A stretch of 64,000 nucleotides of DNA from Anaerotruncus colihominis (lineage in GTDB: Bacteria; Bacillota; Clostridia; Oscillospirales; Ruminococcaceae). Made by a program: the position numbers and the translations under genes. Location: positions 3,100,001-3,164,000 of the forward strand of contig CP102255.1 of NCBI GenBank assembly GCA_025146135.1, given 5' to 3'. Below, piece after piece: positions 17,501 through 24,578 of the stretch (positions are counted from its first letter, which is position 1; every line of letters begins with the position of its first letter). A model generated the notes under the pieces. The model had not been told where the DNA came from. It did no database searches and saw nothing but the letters and a program-made list of their open reading frames with translations.

Positions 17501-18289
17501 GTGCTGATCCCGGTGTTCCCCGGCACAAACTGCGAGTACGATACGGCGCGCGCCTTCGAGCGCGCGGGTGCGCGGGCGGATATCTTTGTGGTGCGCAACC
17601 TGACGGCGGCCGATATCGCCGAAAGCGCGGCCGCTTTCTCAGAAGCGGTGGGACGCGCGCAGATCATCGCGCTGCCGGGCGGCTTCTCCGGCGGCGACGA
17701 GCCGGACGGCTCGGCCAAATTTATTACGGCGTTCCTGCGCGGCCCGGCTGTGCGCGATGCGGTCATGGAGCTGCTCAAAAACCGCGACGGCCTGATGTGC
17801 GGCATCTGCAACGGGTTCCAGGCGCTTATCAAGCTCGGGCTTGTCCCCTACGGCGAGATCCGCGACATGGATGAAAACTGCGCGACGCTCACCTACAATT
17901 CGATCGGCCGCCATCAGAGCATGCTGGTGCGCACGCGTATCGCCTCCAACCGCTCGCCGTGGCTCGCGGGCATGTCTGTCGGCGATATCCATACGATCGC
18001 AATCTCGCACGGTGAAGGCCGCTTTGTCGCGCCGCCGGCTCTGCTTGAAACGCTTGCGCAAAACGGCCAGATCGCCACGCAGTATGTCGACCCCGACGGC
18101 CAGCCCACGCTCGATATCCGCTACAACCCGAACGGTTCAATCGGCGCGGTCGAAGGCATCACCTCGCCCGACGGGCGCGTGCTTGGTAAAATGGGCCATT
18201 CGGAGCGCAGCGGCGGCGGGCTTTACAAGAATGTGCCGGGCGACAAGTTCCAGGATTTGTTTTCCGGGGCCGTCCGCTATTTCCAATAA
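14582..18289 (+). CDS. purL: Phosphoribosylformylglycinamidine synthase, single-chain
   Basis: PurL makes FGAM from FGAR, glutamine and ATP in purine synthesis. At 1235 aa it is the fused form, with an N-terminal PurS-like part, two AIR-synthase-like halves (FKNETHNHPTEIEPFGGAAT; GGKDSMSGTFE) and a C-terminal class I glutaminase. The nucleophilic Cys is in MCGICNGFQALIKLG, and SHGEGRFV carries the catalytic His/Glu. This matches the long Clostridial-type PurL rather than the split PurS/PurQ/PurL set. It overlaps mtaB by 4 nt. No other pur gene is nearby, and no purine riboswitch is visible in front. Confidence 0.97.
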   Translation: MSVYRIYVEKKQPFAVEAAGVLADIRTVLGLGCVERVRILNRYDVEHIDEADFQSARSTIFSEPQVDLTYDELPAPAENERVFAVEYLPGQFDQRADSCAQCIALAFAKPRPAVRTARVFILSGQIGGEALEQIERYLVNPVESRLASLEKPKTLDTRYDIPTTVETLDGFTELDAAGLRGFVEQYGLAMDESDIAFCQDYFKNTERRDPTITEIRMIDTYWSDHCRHTTFLTHIENVRIETPYIRESFEKYQKLRAELYADKDKPMTLMDLAVIGAKALRAQGLLGDLDESEEINACSVKIKVDVDGEDQDWLLMFKNETHNHPTEIEPFGGAATCLGGAIRDPLSGRSYVYQAMRVTGAADPTVPLSETLPGKLPQRKIVTTAAAGYSSYGNQIGLATGHVAEVYHPGYAAKRLEIGAVIGAAPAAHVVRERPVPGDIVILLGGRTGRDGCGGATGSSKSHTLQSLESCGAEVQKGNPPIERKLQRLFRNGEATRMIRRCNDFGAGGVSVAVGELADGLRINLDAVPKKYDGLDGTELAISESQERMAVVVAPEHVEPFIALARAENLEATVVAEVTAEPRLVMDWNGRKIVDLSRAFLNSNGAPKRTDIEIEPPLAYARPRSEAPLREKWLSMMGDLNVCSQKGLVERFDSTIGAGTVLMPFGGEAQLTPAQAMAAKIPVPGGETTTVSLMGWGFNPGACAASPYHGAMDAVVESVAKIVAAGGSRRRCWLTFQEYFERTKNDPKRWGKPMAALLGALEAQLQLGIGSIGGKDSMSGTFESLDVPPTLVSFAVSVANQANIISPEFKHAGSRVYLLAPAYDEYRLPVFESVKAVFDTVERLIAEKRVVSAWTLGYGGVCEGVTKMCFGNRLGFDFAATFDDAALFEPMYGAFLLEAPEPIEGLACIGTVSPAYTIRYGFDLLPLDDIQEEWEERLQPVFPYLKPTGGSAPVYSAAPAAPQRAAVSVARPRVLIPVFPGTNCEYDTARAFERAGARADIFVVRNLTAADIAESAAAFSEAVGRAQIIALPGGFSGGDEPDGSAKFITAFLRGPAVRDAVMELLKNRDGLMCGICNGFQALIKLGLVPYGEIRDMDENCATLTYNSIGRHQSMLVRTRIASNRSPWLAGMSVGDIHTIAISHGEGRFVAPPALLETLAQNGQIATQYVDPDGQPTLDIRYNPNGSIGAVEGITSPDGRVLGKMGHSERSGGGLYKNVPGDKFQDLFSGAVRYFQ

Positions 18290-18320
18290 ATTTGCCCCGG
18301 CGCGGTTAACCTAAATTACA

Positions 18321-18366
18321 GGAGCCTGTTTAAAGGAGCAAAGCCTTTAAGCAGGCTTTGCTCCTA
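18321..18366 (+). promoter_or_regulatory. Two mutually exclusive hairpins between purL and the VTT gene
   Basis: GCCTGTTTAAAGG (18324-18336) can pair over 13 bp, with one G.U, with CCTTTAAGCAGGC (18344-18356). Alternatively GGAGCAAAGCC (18335-18345) pairs over 11 bp with GGCTTTGCTCC (18354-18364). Both share bases, so only one can form. The outer sequence resembles the recurring AGGAGCCTGTTT repeat end. It could be a read-through switch or a repeat remnant. Confidence 0.55.
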
Positions 18367-18389
18367 TTCTATCGGAAGGATTGTTCGTC

Positions 18390-19100
18390 ATGAAGGACAG
18401 GAAAAAACGCCTGCTGTGGACGCTCGCAGGCTGCGCGGCGGCAGCCCTGCTGGCGGCGGCCGTATGGCTTGTCATCCGATACTACCCGCAGATCAAGGGC
18501 CTGATGCAGCCAGAAAACATGGAGCGTTTCCGGGCGCTGCTCGATTCGTTCGGCATCGCCGGCGCGCTCGTTTTGATCGCTATCCAGACCGCGCAGGTGC
18601 TGTCCGGCGTCATCCCGGCGCTGCCCATCCAGCTTGCGGCCGGGCTGACATACGGACCGTTCGGCGGCCTGGCGATCTGCATGACAGGCATCTTCATTGG
18701 AAGTACAATCGTATTTCTGCTCGTCAAGCGGTTCGGGCGGCCGCTGATCGACCGCGTCTTTTCCAAAGAGCGCCAGTCCAAGCTTGCTTTTCTCGACAAC
18801 ACAGACCGTTTGGGCACAGTCGTATTCATCCTATACCTGATCCCCGCGCTGCCGAAGGATGTTTTCACATATCTGGCTGCGCTTACGCCGCTCACCTTCC
18901 GGCGTTTCATCTGCATCTCGATGGTCGCGCGCATTCCGATGATTTTCTGCGACACCTTTGCAAGCGGTGCATTGATCGAGGGCAATTACAAAAGCGCCGT
19001 TATGATGTTCGTTGTTGCTGCTATTTTGGGAATCTTTGGTATGCTGCTAGCGCCCAGGCTTGCAAAGATTTTTGAAAAACGCGCGCGCCGCAAACGGTAG
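18390..19100 (+). CDS. TVP38/TMEM64 (VTT/DedA-like) membrane protein
   Basis: The 236-aa integral membrane protein has a charged N-terminus, a first membrane helix (residues ~9-28) and the VTT core. The core includes IPALPIQLAAGLTYGPFGG and the re-entrant block GIFIGSTIVFLLVKRFGRPL, then YLIPALPKDVFTYLAALTPL. It ends in a strongly basic tail. Family members act as lipid scramblases or flippases in some organisms; the cargo here is unknown. The ATG follows AAGGA at 9 nt. It lies 100 nt behind purL with an unusual double hairpin in between. Confidence 0.9.
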   Translation: MKDRKKRLLWTLAGCAAAALLAAAVWLVIRYYPQIKGLMQPENMERFRALLDSFGIAGALVLIAIQTAQVLSGVIPALPIQLAAGLTYGPFGGLAICMTGIFIGSTIVFLLVKRFGRPLIDRVFSKERQSKLAFLDNTDRLGTVVFILYLIPALPKDVFTYLAALTPLTFRRFICISMVARIPMIFCDTFASGALIEGNYKSAVMMFVVAAILGIFGMLLAPRLAKIFEKRARRKR

Positions 19101-19241
19101 GCTGCGGTTCAGGATACCGCTGTTTACATATGTGAACTTTTTTGTGCCTTTTTTCCAGTTTTATAGTTTGTTATTCCTCCAAATTTTTATATATTTTTCT
19201 TGCGTATATGTACAAAATCACATGAAACTTTCATTCACACC

Positions 19242-19270
19242 TTGCTTTGTTGATGGAAATACTCTATAAT
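19242..19270 (+). promoter_or_regulatory. Sigma-A promoter for the CheX gene
   Basis: TTGCTT, 17-bp spacer, TATAAT. An AGGTAT/ATACCT inverted repeat (19347-19367) lies in the ~120-nt leader. The AT-rich stretch 19100-19240 shows nothing else. Confidence 0.7.
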
Positions 19271-19389
19271 AAAGGTAGATTGATATGGAGTGTTTCCACA
19301 AATTGGTTACGAACCTGCTAAGTCATAAAAATGAGGTCTGCAAAATAGGTATTACTCTCAGATACCTGATGAAAAAGTGAGGCGTTATC

Positions 19390-19863
19390 ATGGGCGGCGC
19401 AGATAGGCTGGATGAACACGCACTTGAGGAACTGATCCACCGGACTGTTGTCGATATCACACGGCAGATCGCTAAAATTGATCTGCGGCTATGCAGCCAG
19501 GATCCCGATCCTGCCAACGAATTGTGCACGCTGCACACAACCATTGACGGCGATTACCACACCGAGTTGGTCTTGCATGCGGATCGTGCGCTTTTACATA
19601 GACTGACTGAAAATATGATGGAGGCTAAAACAACAGACCCTGAGGATATGGAGGAATATTCCAAGGAATTTTTCAATGTTCTCTGCGGTCATATTGTTTC
19701 GGAAATATTCCGGCGGACAAAACTGCCCGCTAGATTTCATACACCTTGCTTTGCCTATGGCGATACGGACGAGGAAAAGGCCAAGGATAAAATACGCATT
19801 CGTTATGCCAGCGATCAGGCGGAACGCGCCGAATTGCTGCATGATAAAATCGCTTTTGAATAG
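19390..19863 (+). CDS. CheX-like CheY-P phosphatase
   Basis: The 157-aa protein resembles CheX, which dephosphorylates CheY-type receivers. The key ExxN motif is present as EFFN (Glu93, Asn96) in a helix followed by LCGHIVSEIFRR, and the remainder fits the CheX fold. No membrane segment or signal peptide is seen. The response regulator gene follows at 223 nt, separated by a repeat element, so the pair may be one signalling unit. Neither CheA nor receptors nor flagellar genes are in the window. The level of similarity leaves some doubt. Confidence 0.72.
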   Translation: MGGADRLDEHALEELIHRTVVDITRQIAKIDLRLCSQDPDPANELCTLHTTIDGDYHTELVLHADRALLHRLTENMMEAKTTDPEDMEEYSKEFFNVLCGHIVSEIFRRTKLPARFHTPCFAYGDTDEEKAKDKIRIRYASDQAERAELLHDKIAFE

Positions 19864-19888
19864 CAGTGTTTTATGCCTATGGATACAG

Positions 19889-20063
19889 TTTTTAGAACCT
19901 GTATTCGTAACTGGGGAATGCTGGACGGGCGGGGATTTTTCCCGTCGGACAAGAAAATTTTCCGCAGCCATACTGATGACGTATGAATAAGAGCAAACGG
20001 CGCTGTATGGTGGGAAAGGGTTGCCCAGGCAGTGTCCAACGGTAGTGAATACGGGTTTTAAAA
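19889..20063. repeat. Family B MITE-like element, copy 1 (175 bp)
   Basis: The ends are inverted repeats: TTTTTAGAACCTGTATTCG on the left and the complement of TTTTAAAACCCGTATTCAC on the right. The interior includes GAATGCTGGACGGGCG, shared with the copy at 36286. It inserts between the CheX and CheY genes, and its right end runs into the CheY ribosome-binding site. No reading frame of interest. Confidence 0.8.
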
Positions 20064-20086
20064 TCAGGAAAGGAGTTTCTTCAACC

Positions 20087-20452
20087 TTGGGAAAAAGCGT
20101 TATGGTTGTGGATGATTCCCGTGTCGTCCACACTGAAATGAAAAAGCTGCTCGCTGATACCGACTTCGAAATCGTCGGATGTTGCCGCAGCGGTGAGGAA
20201 GCAATTGCTTTTTACGGTGAACACAAGCCCGATCTTGTGACTATGGATATCATTATGCCCGGTATGGACGGCTTGGCCGCTGCGCGCGCCATCATCGGCA
20301 ACTGGCCGGACGCGCGCATCATCATGGTTTCATCACTCGCCTATGACGATACAATCGATGAATCGGTTAAAATCGGTGCAAAAGGTTTTATCTTTAAGCC
20401 GCTTGAACGCACGCAGCTGATCCATGCGCTGGAGCACGCGCTGACGATTTGA
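20087..20452 (+). CDS. Stand-alone CheY-like response regulator
   Basis: A 121-aa receiver domain without an output domain. The acidic pair is Asp9/Asp10 (VVDDSR), the phosphorylation site Asp54 (TMDIIMPGMDG), the switch Ser82/Ser83, and the conserved Lys104 (FIFKPLE). TTG is taken as start because AGGAAAGGAG ends 11 nt before it; the ATG five codons later would cut into the first strand. It follows a CheX-like gene, its likely phosphatase. Targets and kinase are not encoded nearby. Confidence 0.9.
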   Translation: MGKSVMVVDDSRVVHTEMKKLLADTDFEIVGCCRSGEEAIAFYGEHKPDLVTMDIIMPGMDGLAAARAIIGNWPDARIIMVSSLAYDDTIDESVKIGAKGFIFKPLERTQLIHALEHALTI

Positions 20453-20465
20453 CAGTATGAAGGCC

Positions 20466-20500
20466 AAAAAGAGGGGACAAATGTCCCCTCTTTTTTATTT
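20466..20500. terminator. Bidirectional terminator between CheY and the phosphoesterase gene
   Basis: AAAAAGAGGGGAC pairs with GTCCCCTCTTTTT around an AAAT loop. T tracts lie on both sides. Confidence 0.92.
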
Positions 20501-20513
20501 CCATCCAGCGCAT

Positions 20514-21188
20514 TCAGCGCATTGCCTTGAGCGGTACAATCTGCTGATAGACAGCGCGGTGCTTTGGCGGGATCACCTTATCTAAATGGCAACCACCGAA
20601 AAACCACTGCTTATAGCGCACAGTTTTGGACAGCTCGTCAAAAAAGGCAAGCATCTGGTTGGTGTGCAGGCTGTCCATATTGAGAAACCCTTTGACAATC
20701 GACGACGCCTCGTGTGTAATGATGTAATCGACAACATGGCCGCACCGTTCCAGCGTCTCGCGCGCGCGCGCAAGCTCCTGCTGCGTGGGCAGCTCGCCCG
20801 GCCACCAGGTCTGTCCCTCTATGCGCGTATCGGCGTCAAAGCTCTCCCCGCCGCCGAATGTAAAAATCTGATCGCTTTCAATGGTATAAACCTCCCCGCG
20901 CAGCAAATGGTAGCAGCGGCCGCTGATCTGCCGGGCGCGCCCACCGCAGAAATCGACGGGCGGATATGTATCGAGCAGGGAAAGGTTGTCGTGCGTGCCT
21001 TCAATAAACAAAACCTGATAGGGCCGCTTGCCAATCCATTTCAGCACCTGCTGCTCCTTTTTCGAACCGTCCCACACGAACCCAAAGTCACCGCAGACAA
21101 TCAGCGTATCGCCTTTTTTCAGCTTTTTTGCTTCCTTCCCCTTGAAGCGGTCGAGATCGGCGTGTATATCGCCGGTCACATAGATCAT
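20514..21188 (-). CDS. Calcineurin-like phosphoesterase with altered metal-site residues
   Basis: The 224-aa protein has the metallophosphoesterase layout: GDIHADLDRF (D7, H9), CGDFGFVWDG (D34), EGTHDN at 63-68, THE further on, and FFGGCHLD near the end. In most relatives the third and last motifs read GNHE/D and GHxH. Here the Asn is Thr and the first His of the last motif is Gly, so metal binding may be weakened. AAGGGGAG precedes the ATG. It lies 25 nt behind metY and is probably co-transcribed. Substrate unknown. Confidence 0.82.
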   Translation of the reverse strand: MIYVTGDIHADLDRFKGKEAKKLKKGDTLIVCGDFGFVWDGSKKEQQVLKWIGKRPYQVLFIEGTHDNLSLLDTYPPVDFCGGRARQISGRCYHLLRGEVYTIESDQIFTFGGGESFDADTRIEGQTWWPGELPTQQELARARETLERCGHVVDYIITHEASSIVKGFLNMDSLHTNQMLAFFDELSKTVRYKQWFFGGCHLDKVIPPKHRAVYQQIVPLKAMR

Positions 21189-21213
21189 ACGTTTGCGCTC
21201 CCCTTTTGGACAG

Positions 21214-22509
21214 TTATTTTGCGGCGGCGATCGCCTGATCCAGATCCGCAATCAAATCGGCCGGATCCTCCAGCCCGACCGACAGGCGCACTGTTTCCGG
21301 CCGGATACCGCTTTCAGCGAGCTGCCCGTCGGAAAGCTGGCTGTGCGTCGTGCTGGCGGGATGGCTGATAAGGGTACGCGCATCGCCGACATTGGTAACA
21401 TGCATGATCAGTTCAAGCGAATCGATCAGTCTGGCTCCGCGCTCCCGTCCGCCATGCAGGCCAAAGGTAAAGACGCCGCCTGCGCCCTTGGGCAGATACC
21501 TCTGCACGCGGTCGTAATACCGGCTTGACTCCAGCCCCGGATAGTTGACAAAAGCCACATCGGGATGCGCCTTTAGATGGCGGGCTATTTCCAACGCGCT
21601 GTCGCTGATGCGGCGCATACGCAGCGACAGCGTCTCGATGCCCTGCATGATCAAAAATGCGTTGAGCGGCGCGCAGCACGCGCCAAGGTCGCGCAGCATC
21701 ATCGTGCGCAGGCGTGTGATAAAGCCTGCCTTGCCGCAGTCCTTGGCAAATACAACGCCGTGATAGCTGACATCCGGCTCATTATAAAGCGGGAACCGTG
21801 GATTTCCACTGAAATCAAAGGTACCCGCGTCGGTCACAATTCCGCACATCGCCGTGCCGTGCCCGCCCAGGAATTTGGTCGCAGAGTGTATTACAAAGTC
21901 GGCGCCATATTCGATTGGGCGCTGGAGATACGGCGTTGTGAACGTCGAATCAACGACCATCGGAATGCCATGGCGGTGCGCAATTTCAGCAATCGCACCG
22001 ATATCCGCGACATTCGCATTCGGGTTTCCAATCCCCTCCACAAAAAACGCCTTTGTTCGCTCGTTAACCGCCGCTTCCCAGGCGTCGAGGTCATCCGGAT
22101 CGACAAAACGCACCTTGATGCCGATGCGGTCAAGCGTAACGCCCATCATATTAATCGCGCCGCCGTAAATACAAATCGACGAAACGATCTCATCGCCTGC
22201 GCCCGCCAGGTTCAAAAACGTGTTGAACATCACCGCATGTCCCGACGACATCGCCAGCGCGCCGATTCCGCCATCGAGCGCCGCGATGCGGCGCTCGAGC
22301 GCATCGACCGTCGGATCGCTCATGCGCGAATAGATGTTGCCTGCCTCTTTAAGCTCAAACAGGCGCGCTGCATGGTCCACGCTGTCGAACGTATAGGCCG
22401 TTGTCTGGTAAATCGGCAGAGCAACTGCGTGCGTGTCCGGGTCCGGCTGCGTACCGGCATGAACCATAAGCGTGTCAAAGCCATAATTTTTTCCTTTAAA
22501 TTCAAGCAT
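21214..22509 (-). CDS. metY: O-acetylhomoserine sulfhydrylase (Cys/Met metabolism PLP enzyme)
   Basis: A 431-aa member of the gamma-family PLP enzymes. The cofactor lysine lies in HSATKFLGGHG, the substrate-binding YSRMSDPTVDALERRIAALDGG is intact, and the C-terminal VGDARTLISHPASTTHSQLS block is typical of O-acetylhomoserine aminocarboxypropyltransferase (MetY). It makes homocysteine from O-acetylhomoserine and sulfide; closely related lyases cannot be fully excluded. AAGGAGG precedes the ATG. No SAM riboswitch or T-box is visible in the short leader. Homocysteine would feed the methyltransferase at 39726. Confidence 0.92.
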   Translation of the reverse strand: MLEFKGKNYGFDTLMVHAGTQPDPDTHAVALPIYQTTAYTFDSVDHAARLFELKEAGNIYSRMSDPTVDALERRIAALDGGIGALAMSSGHAVMFNTFLNLAGAGDEIVSSICIYGGAINMMGVTLDRIGIKVRFVDPDDLDAWEAAVNERTKAFFVEGIGNPNANVADIGAIAEIAHRHGIPMVVDSTFTTPYLQRPIEYGADFVIHSATKFLGGHGTAMCGIVTDAGTFDFSGNPRFPLYNEPDVSYHGVVFAKDCGKAGFITRLRTMMLRDLGACCAPLNAFLIMQGIETLSLRMRRISDSALEIARHLKAHPDVAFVNYPGLESSRYYDRVQRYLPKGAGGVFTFGLHGGRERGARLIDSLELIMHVTNVGDARTLISHPASTTHSQLSDGQLAESGIRPETVRLSVGLEDPADLIADLDQAIAAAK

Positions 22510-22671
22510 CTGCCAGCCTCCTTGAAAACACACAAAATTCATCGAAAATTGTCTTTTCTTTTCGGGCGCGGTTTGGTATACTATGGGTAGTATTTGCCAA
22601 TCCTATCATGCAATCGCAGCTTAACCGCCACTGACACAGTGCATGCGGCTTCTTTATGCCAGGCGAAAGAT

Positions 22672-22768
22672 AAAATTGGCCATGCCGGGCGGAAGCGGGC
22701 TGCGCCCGCGCATCGCCCTGGCCATCATGGGGGTAAAATAAACGCTTTGCGTTTATTTTACCATATTT
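22672..22768 (+). repeat. Family C repeat, copy 1
   Basis: The module GCGGAAGCGGGCTGCGCCCG-CGCATCGCCCTGGCCAT is followed by a perfect 14-bp hairpin GGTAAAATAAACGC/GCGTTTATTTTACC with a TTT loop. It lies between the divergent metY and carboxypeptidase genes. Confidence 0.82.
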
Positions 22769-22905
22769 TAATTTTTCCTGCAATGCAGGATTTACTGATT
22801 AACCTCGCGCGCTTGAATCCGGCCGAGAAGCAGCGCGATTCGATGCAGGGCCGCTTTGCGGCTTTTTAGTCCCGTTTCCGGCGGCGGGAGAATGGAATTT
22901 GAACG

Positions 22906-24408
22906 ATGAAAAAAATACTCGCGTTTTTGGCCGCGCTGACGGTCGTCTGCTCCGCTTTAACCGCGCCCGTTTTTGCCGATGAATCAAGCTCTGCCGTGTC
23001 GCAGGCGTCGTCGGACAGTGCCGCCGCTTCGGGCGGGTCCTCCTCATCCGCACTGGCGGATAGGGAAAGTGTCTCCGCCGACAATGAAGGCGCCGATTCA
23101 GCGTCACTATATACGCCTCCCGATGAGGACCTTTTGCAGTCGCGGGGCATTTTTATGCTCAACATCGACTCCGGAGAGCGCGTATATGAGCGCAATTCAC
23201 AGGACAAAATCCACCCTGCGTCCCTGACAAAGATTATGACAGCCATCGTGGCGCTCGAGAGCGGCCACGACCTCAAAGCGGAAACGACCGACCTGAAGGT
23301 GTATATTCAAAATTACATCTACAATCAGCAGGCCGGCGGCGGCGGTATCTATCAGGGCGACCAGTATGTACTGTACGATCTGCTCAACGCGATGCTGATT
23401 CAATCGGTCAACGAAGCTTCCATGATGATCGCCGATTATATCGGCAACGGCAGCATTGAGGACTTTGTCGCGATGATGAATCAGAAGGCCAAGGAAATCG
23501 GTGCGATGAACACTCATTTCGGCAATCCATCGGGCCTGTATGTAGAGAGCGAGGAGAGCTATACGACCGCCTATGATATGGCGCTTATCGCGCAGTATGC
23601 CATGCAGAACAATGATTTTGCCGAAATTGTATCGCGTACAGCCTATACCTCGCAGCCCACAACCCGCTATCCTGAAGGCATCACCTGGACCACCACAAAT
23701 AAAATGATGATCCCCAACCAGTGGGAGGGCTATTATTACGAGGGCATCAAGGGTATCAAAACAGGCAGCCTGCCCGATCAGGACGTTATCAATTTCGTTT
23801 CTACCGCGACACGCGACGGATATACCTATCTGCTCGTCTGCCTCGGAGCGCCCTACCGCAGCCCCGATACACAGGAAATCTATCAGTATAACCTTGCTTT
23901 TAAGGATACAGAACGTTTGTATAACTGGGCGTTTGACACTTTCTCTGTCAAAACGTTGATGAAGCGCGGCACAAAGGTGGCGGGCGTCAACGTTCGCATG
24001 TCATGGGATGAGGATTATGTCGATCTGCTCGCCGATGAAAGTTTCGCGCGCCTTGTCCCCAAAAACGCCACAGAGGACGATATCGAGCCGCGAGTTGAAA
24101 TCTACAACGCGGTTGAAAAGCCCATCCGCGGCCAGAAGGGAAAGACTGAACAATTTATCGACGCGCCGATCGAAAAAGGCCAGGAGGTCGGCGTCGTTCA
24201 TTTGTACTTCCAGGGCGAGGAGATCGGCAAGGTGCCGCTGGTCGCCTCCAAAACGATTGAACGCAGTCAGGCGCTCTATTATATAGAGCAAATCAAGAGC
24301 TTTTTTAACACCTTTATTTTCAAATTTGTCCTCACGCTTGTTATTATTCTGATCGTGTTGTATACAGCCCTGATGATTGTGCGCAACCATAACCGGCGCC
24401 GTTATTAA
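22906..24408 (+). CDS. dacF: Membrane-anchored D-alanyl-D-alanine carboxypeptidase
   Basis: This is a 500-aa low-molecular-mass penicillin-binding protein with a signal peptide (residues 1-24), a long Ser/Ala-rich linker (25-70), and the catalytic motifs SLTK (Ser106), SVN (167-169) and KTG (285-287). A C-terminal transmembrane helix (~467-490) ends in HNRRRY. The anchor and linker distinguish it from the PBP5-like protein at 10866. The gene symbol is assigned by type only. The ribosome-binding site is weak (GGGAG 15 nt upstream). A strong terminator follows. Confidence 0.92.
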   Translation: MKKILAFLAALTVVCSALTAPVFADESSSAVSQASSDSAAASGGSSSSALADRESVSADNEGADSASLYTPPDEDLLQSRGIFMLNIDSGERVYERNSQDKIHPASLTKIMTAIVALESGHDLKAETTDLKVYIQNYIYNQQAGGGGIYQGDQYVLYDLLNAMLIQSVNEASMMIADYIGNGSIEDFVAMMNQKAKEIGAMNTHFGNPSGLYVESEESYTTAYDMALIAQYAMQNNDFAEIVSRTAYTSQPTTRYPEGITWTTTNKMMIPNQWEGYYYEGIKGIKTGSLPDQDVINFVSTATRDGYTYLLVCLGAPYRSPDTQEIYQYNLAFKDTERLYNWAFDTFSVKTLMKRGTKVAGVNVRMSWDEDYVDLLADESFARLVPKNATEDDIEPRVEIYNAVEKPIRGQKGKTEQFIDAPIEKGQEVGVVHLYFQGEEIGKVPLVASKTIERSQALYYIEQIKSFFNTFIFKFVLTLVIILIVLYTALMIVRNHNRRRY

Positions 24409-24460
24409 AACCGGCGCCGGCGGCCTCCGCAGCAGCGGCCGCGGCCACGCAAGTAACTAT

Positions 24461-24503
24461 GCACAAAAAAGCCCGCTCCCTTTTGGAGCGGGCTTTTTTG
24501 TGC
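24461..24503. terminator. Strong terminator after the anchored carboxypeptidase
   Basis: A perfect 19-bp stem starting GCACAAAAAAGCCCGCTCC, with a 5-nt loop and T6 within the descending arm. Confidence 0.95.
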
Positions 24504-24578
24504 AGGGATTCGTCCTCTTTCGCGCACTGATAAGACAGAACAGAAATGCTATCTATCACAAATGAAGGAGGATCTGAC

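Noticed and set aside
22510-22620. SAM riboswitch or T-box before metY
   Set aside because: The leader is too short and has neither the S-box core nor a T-box sequence.
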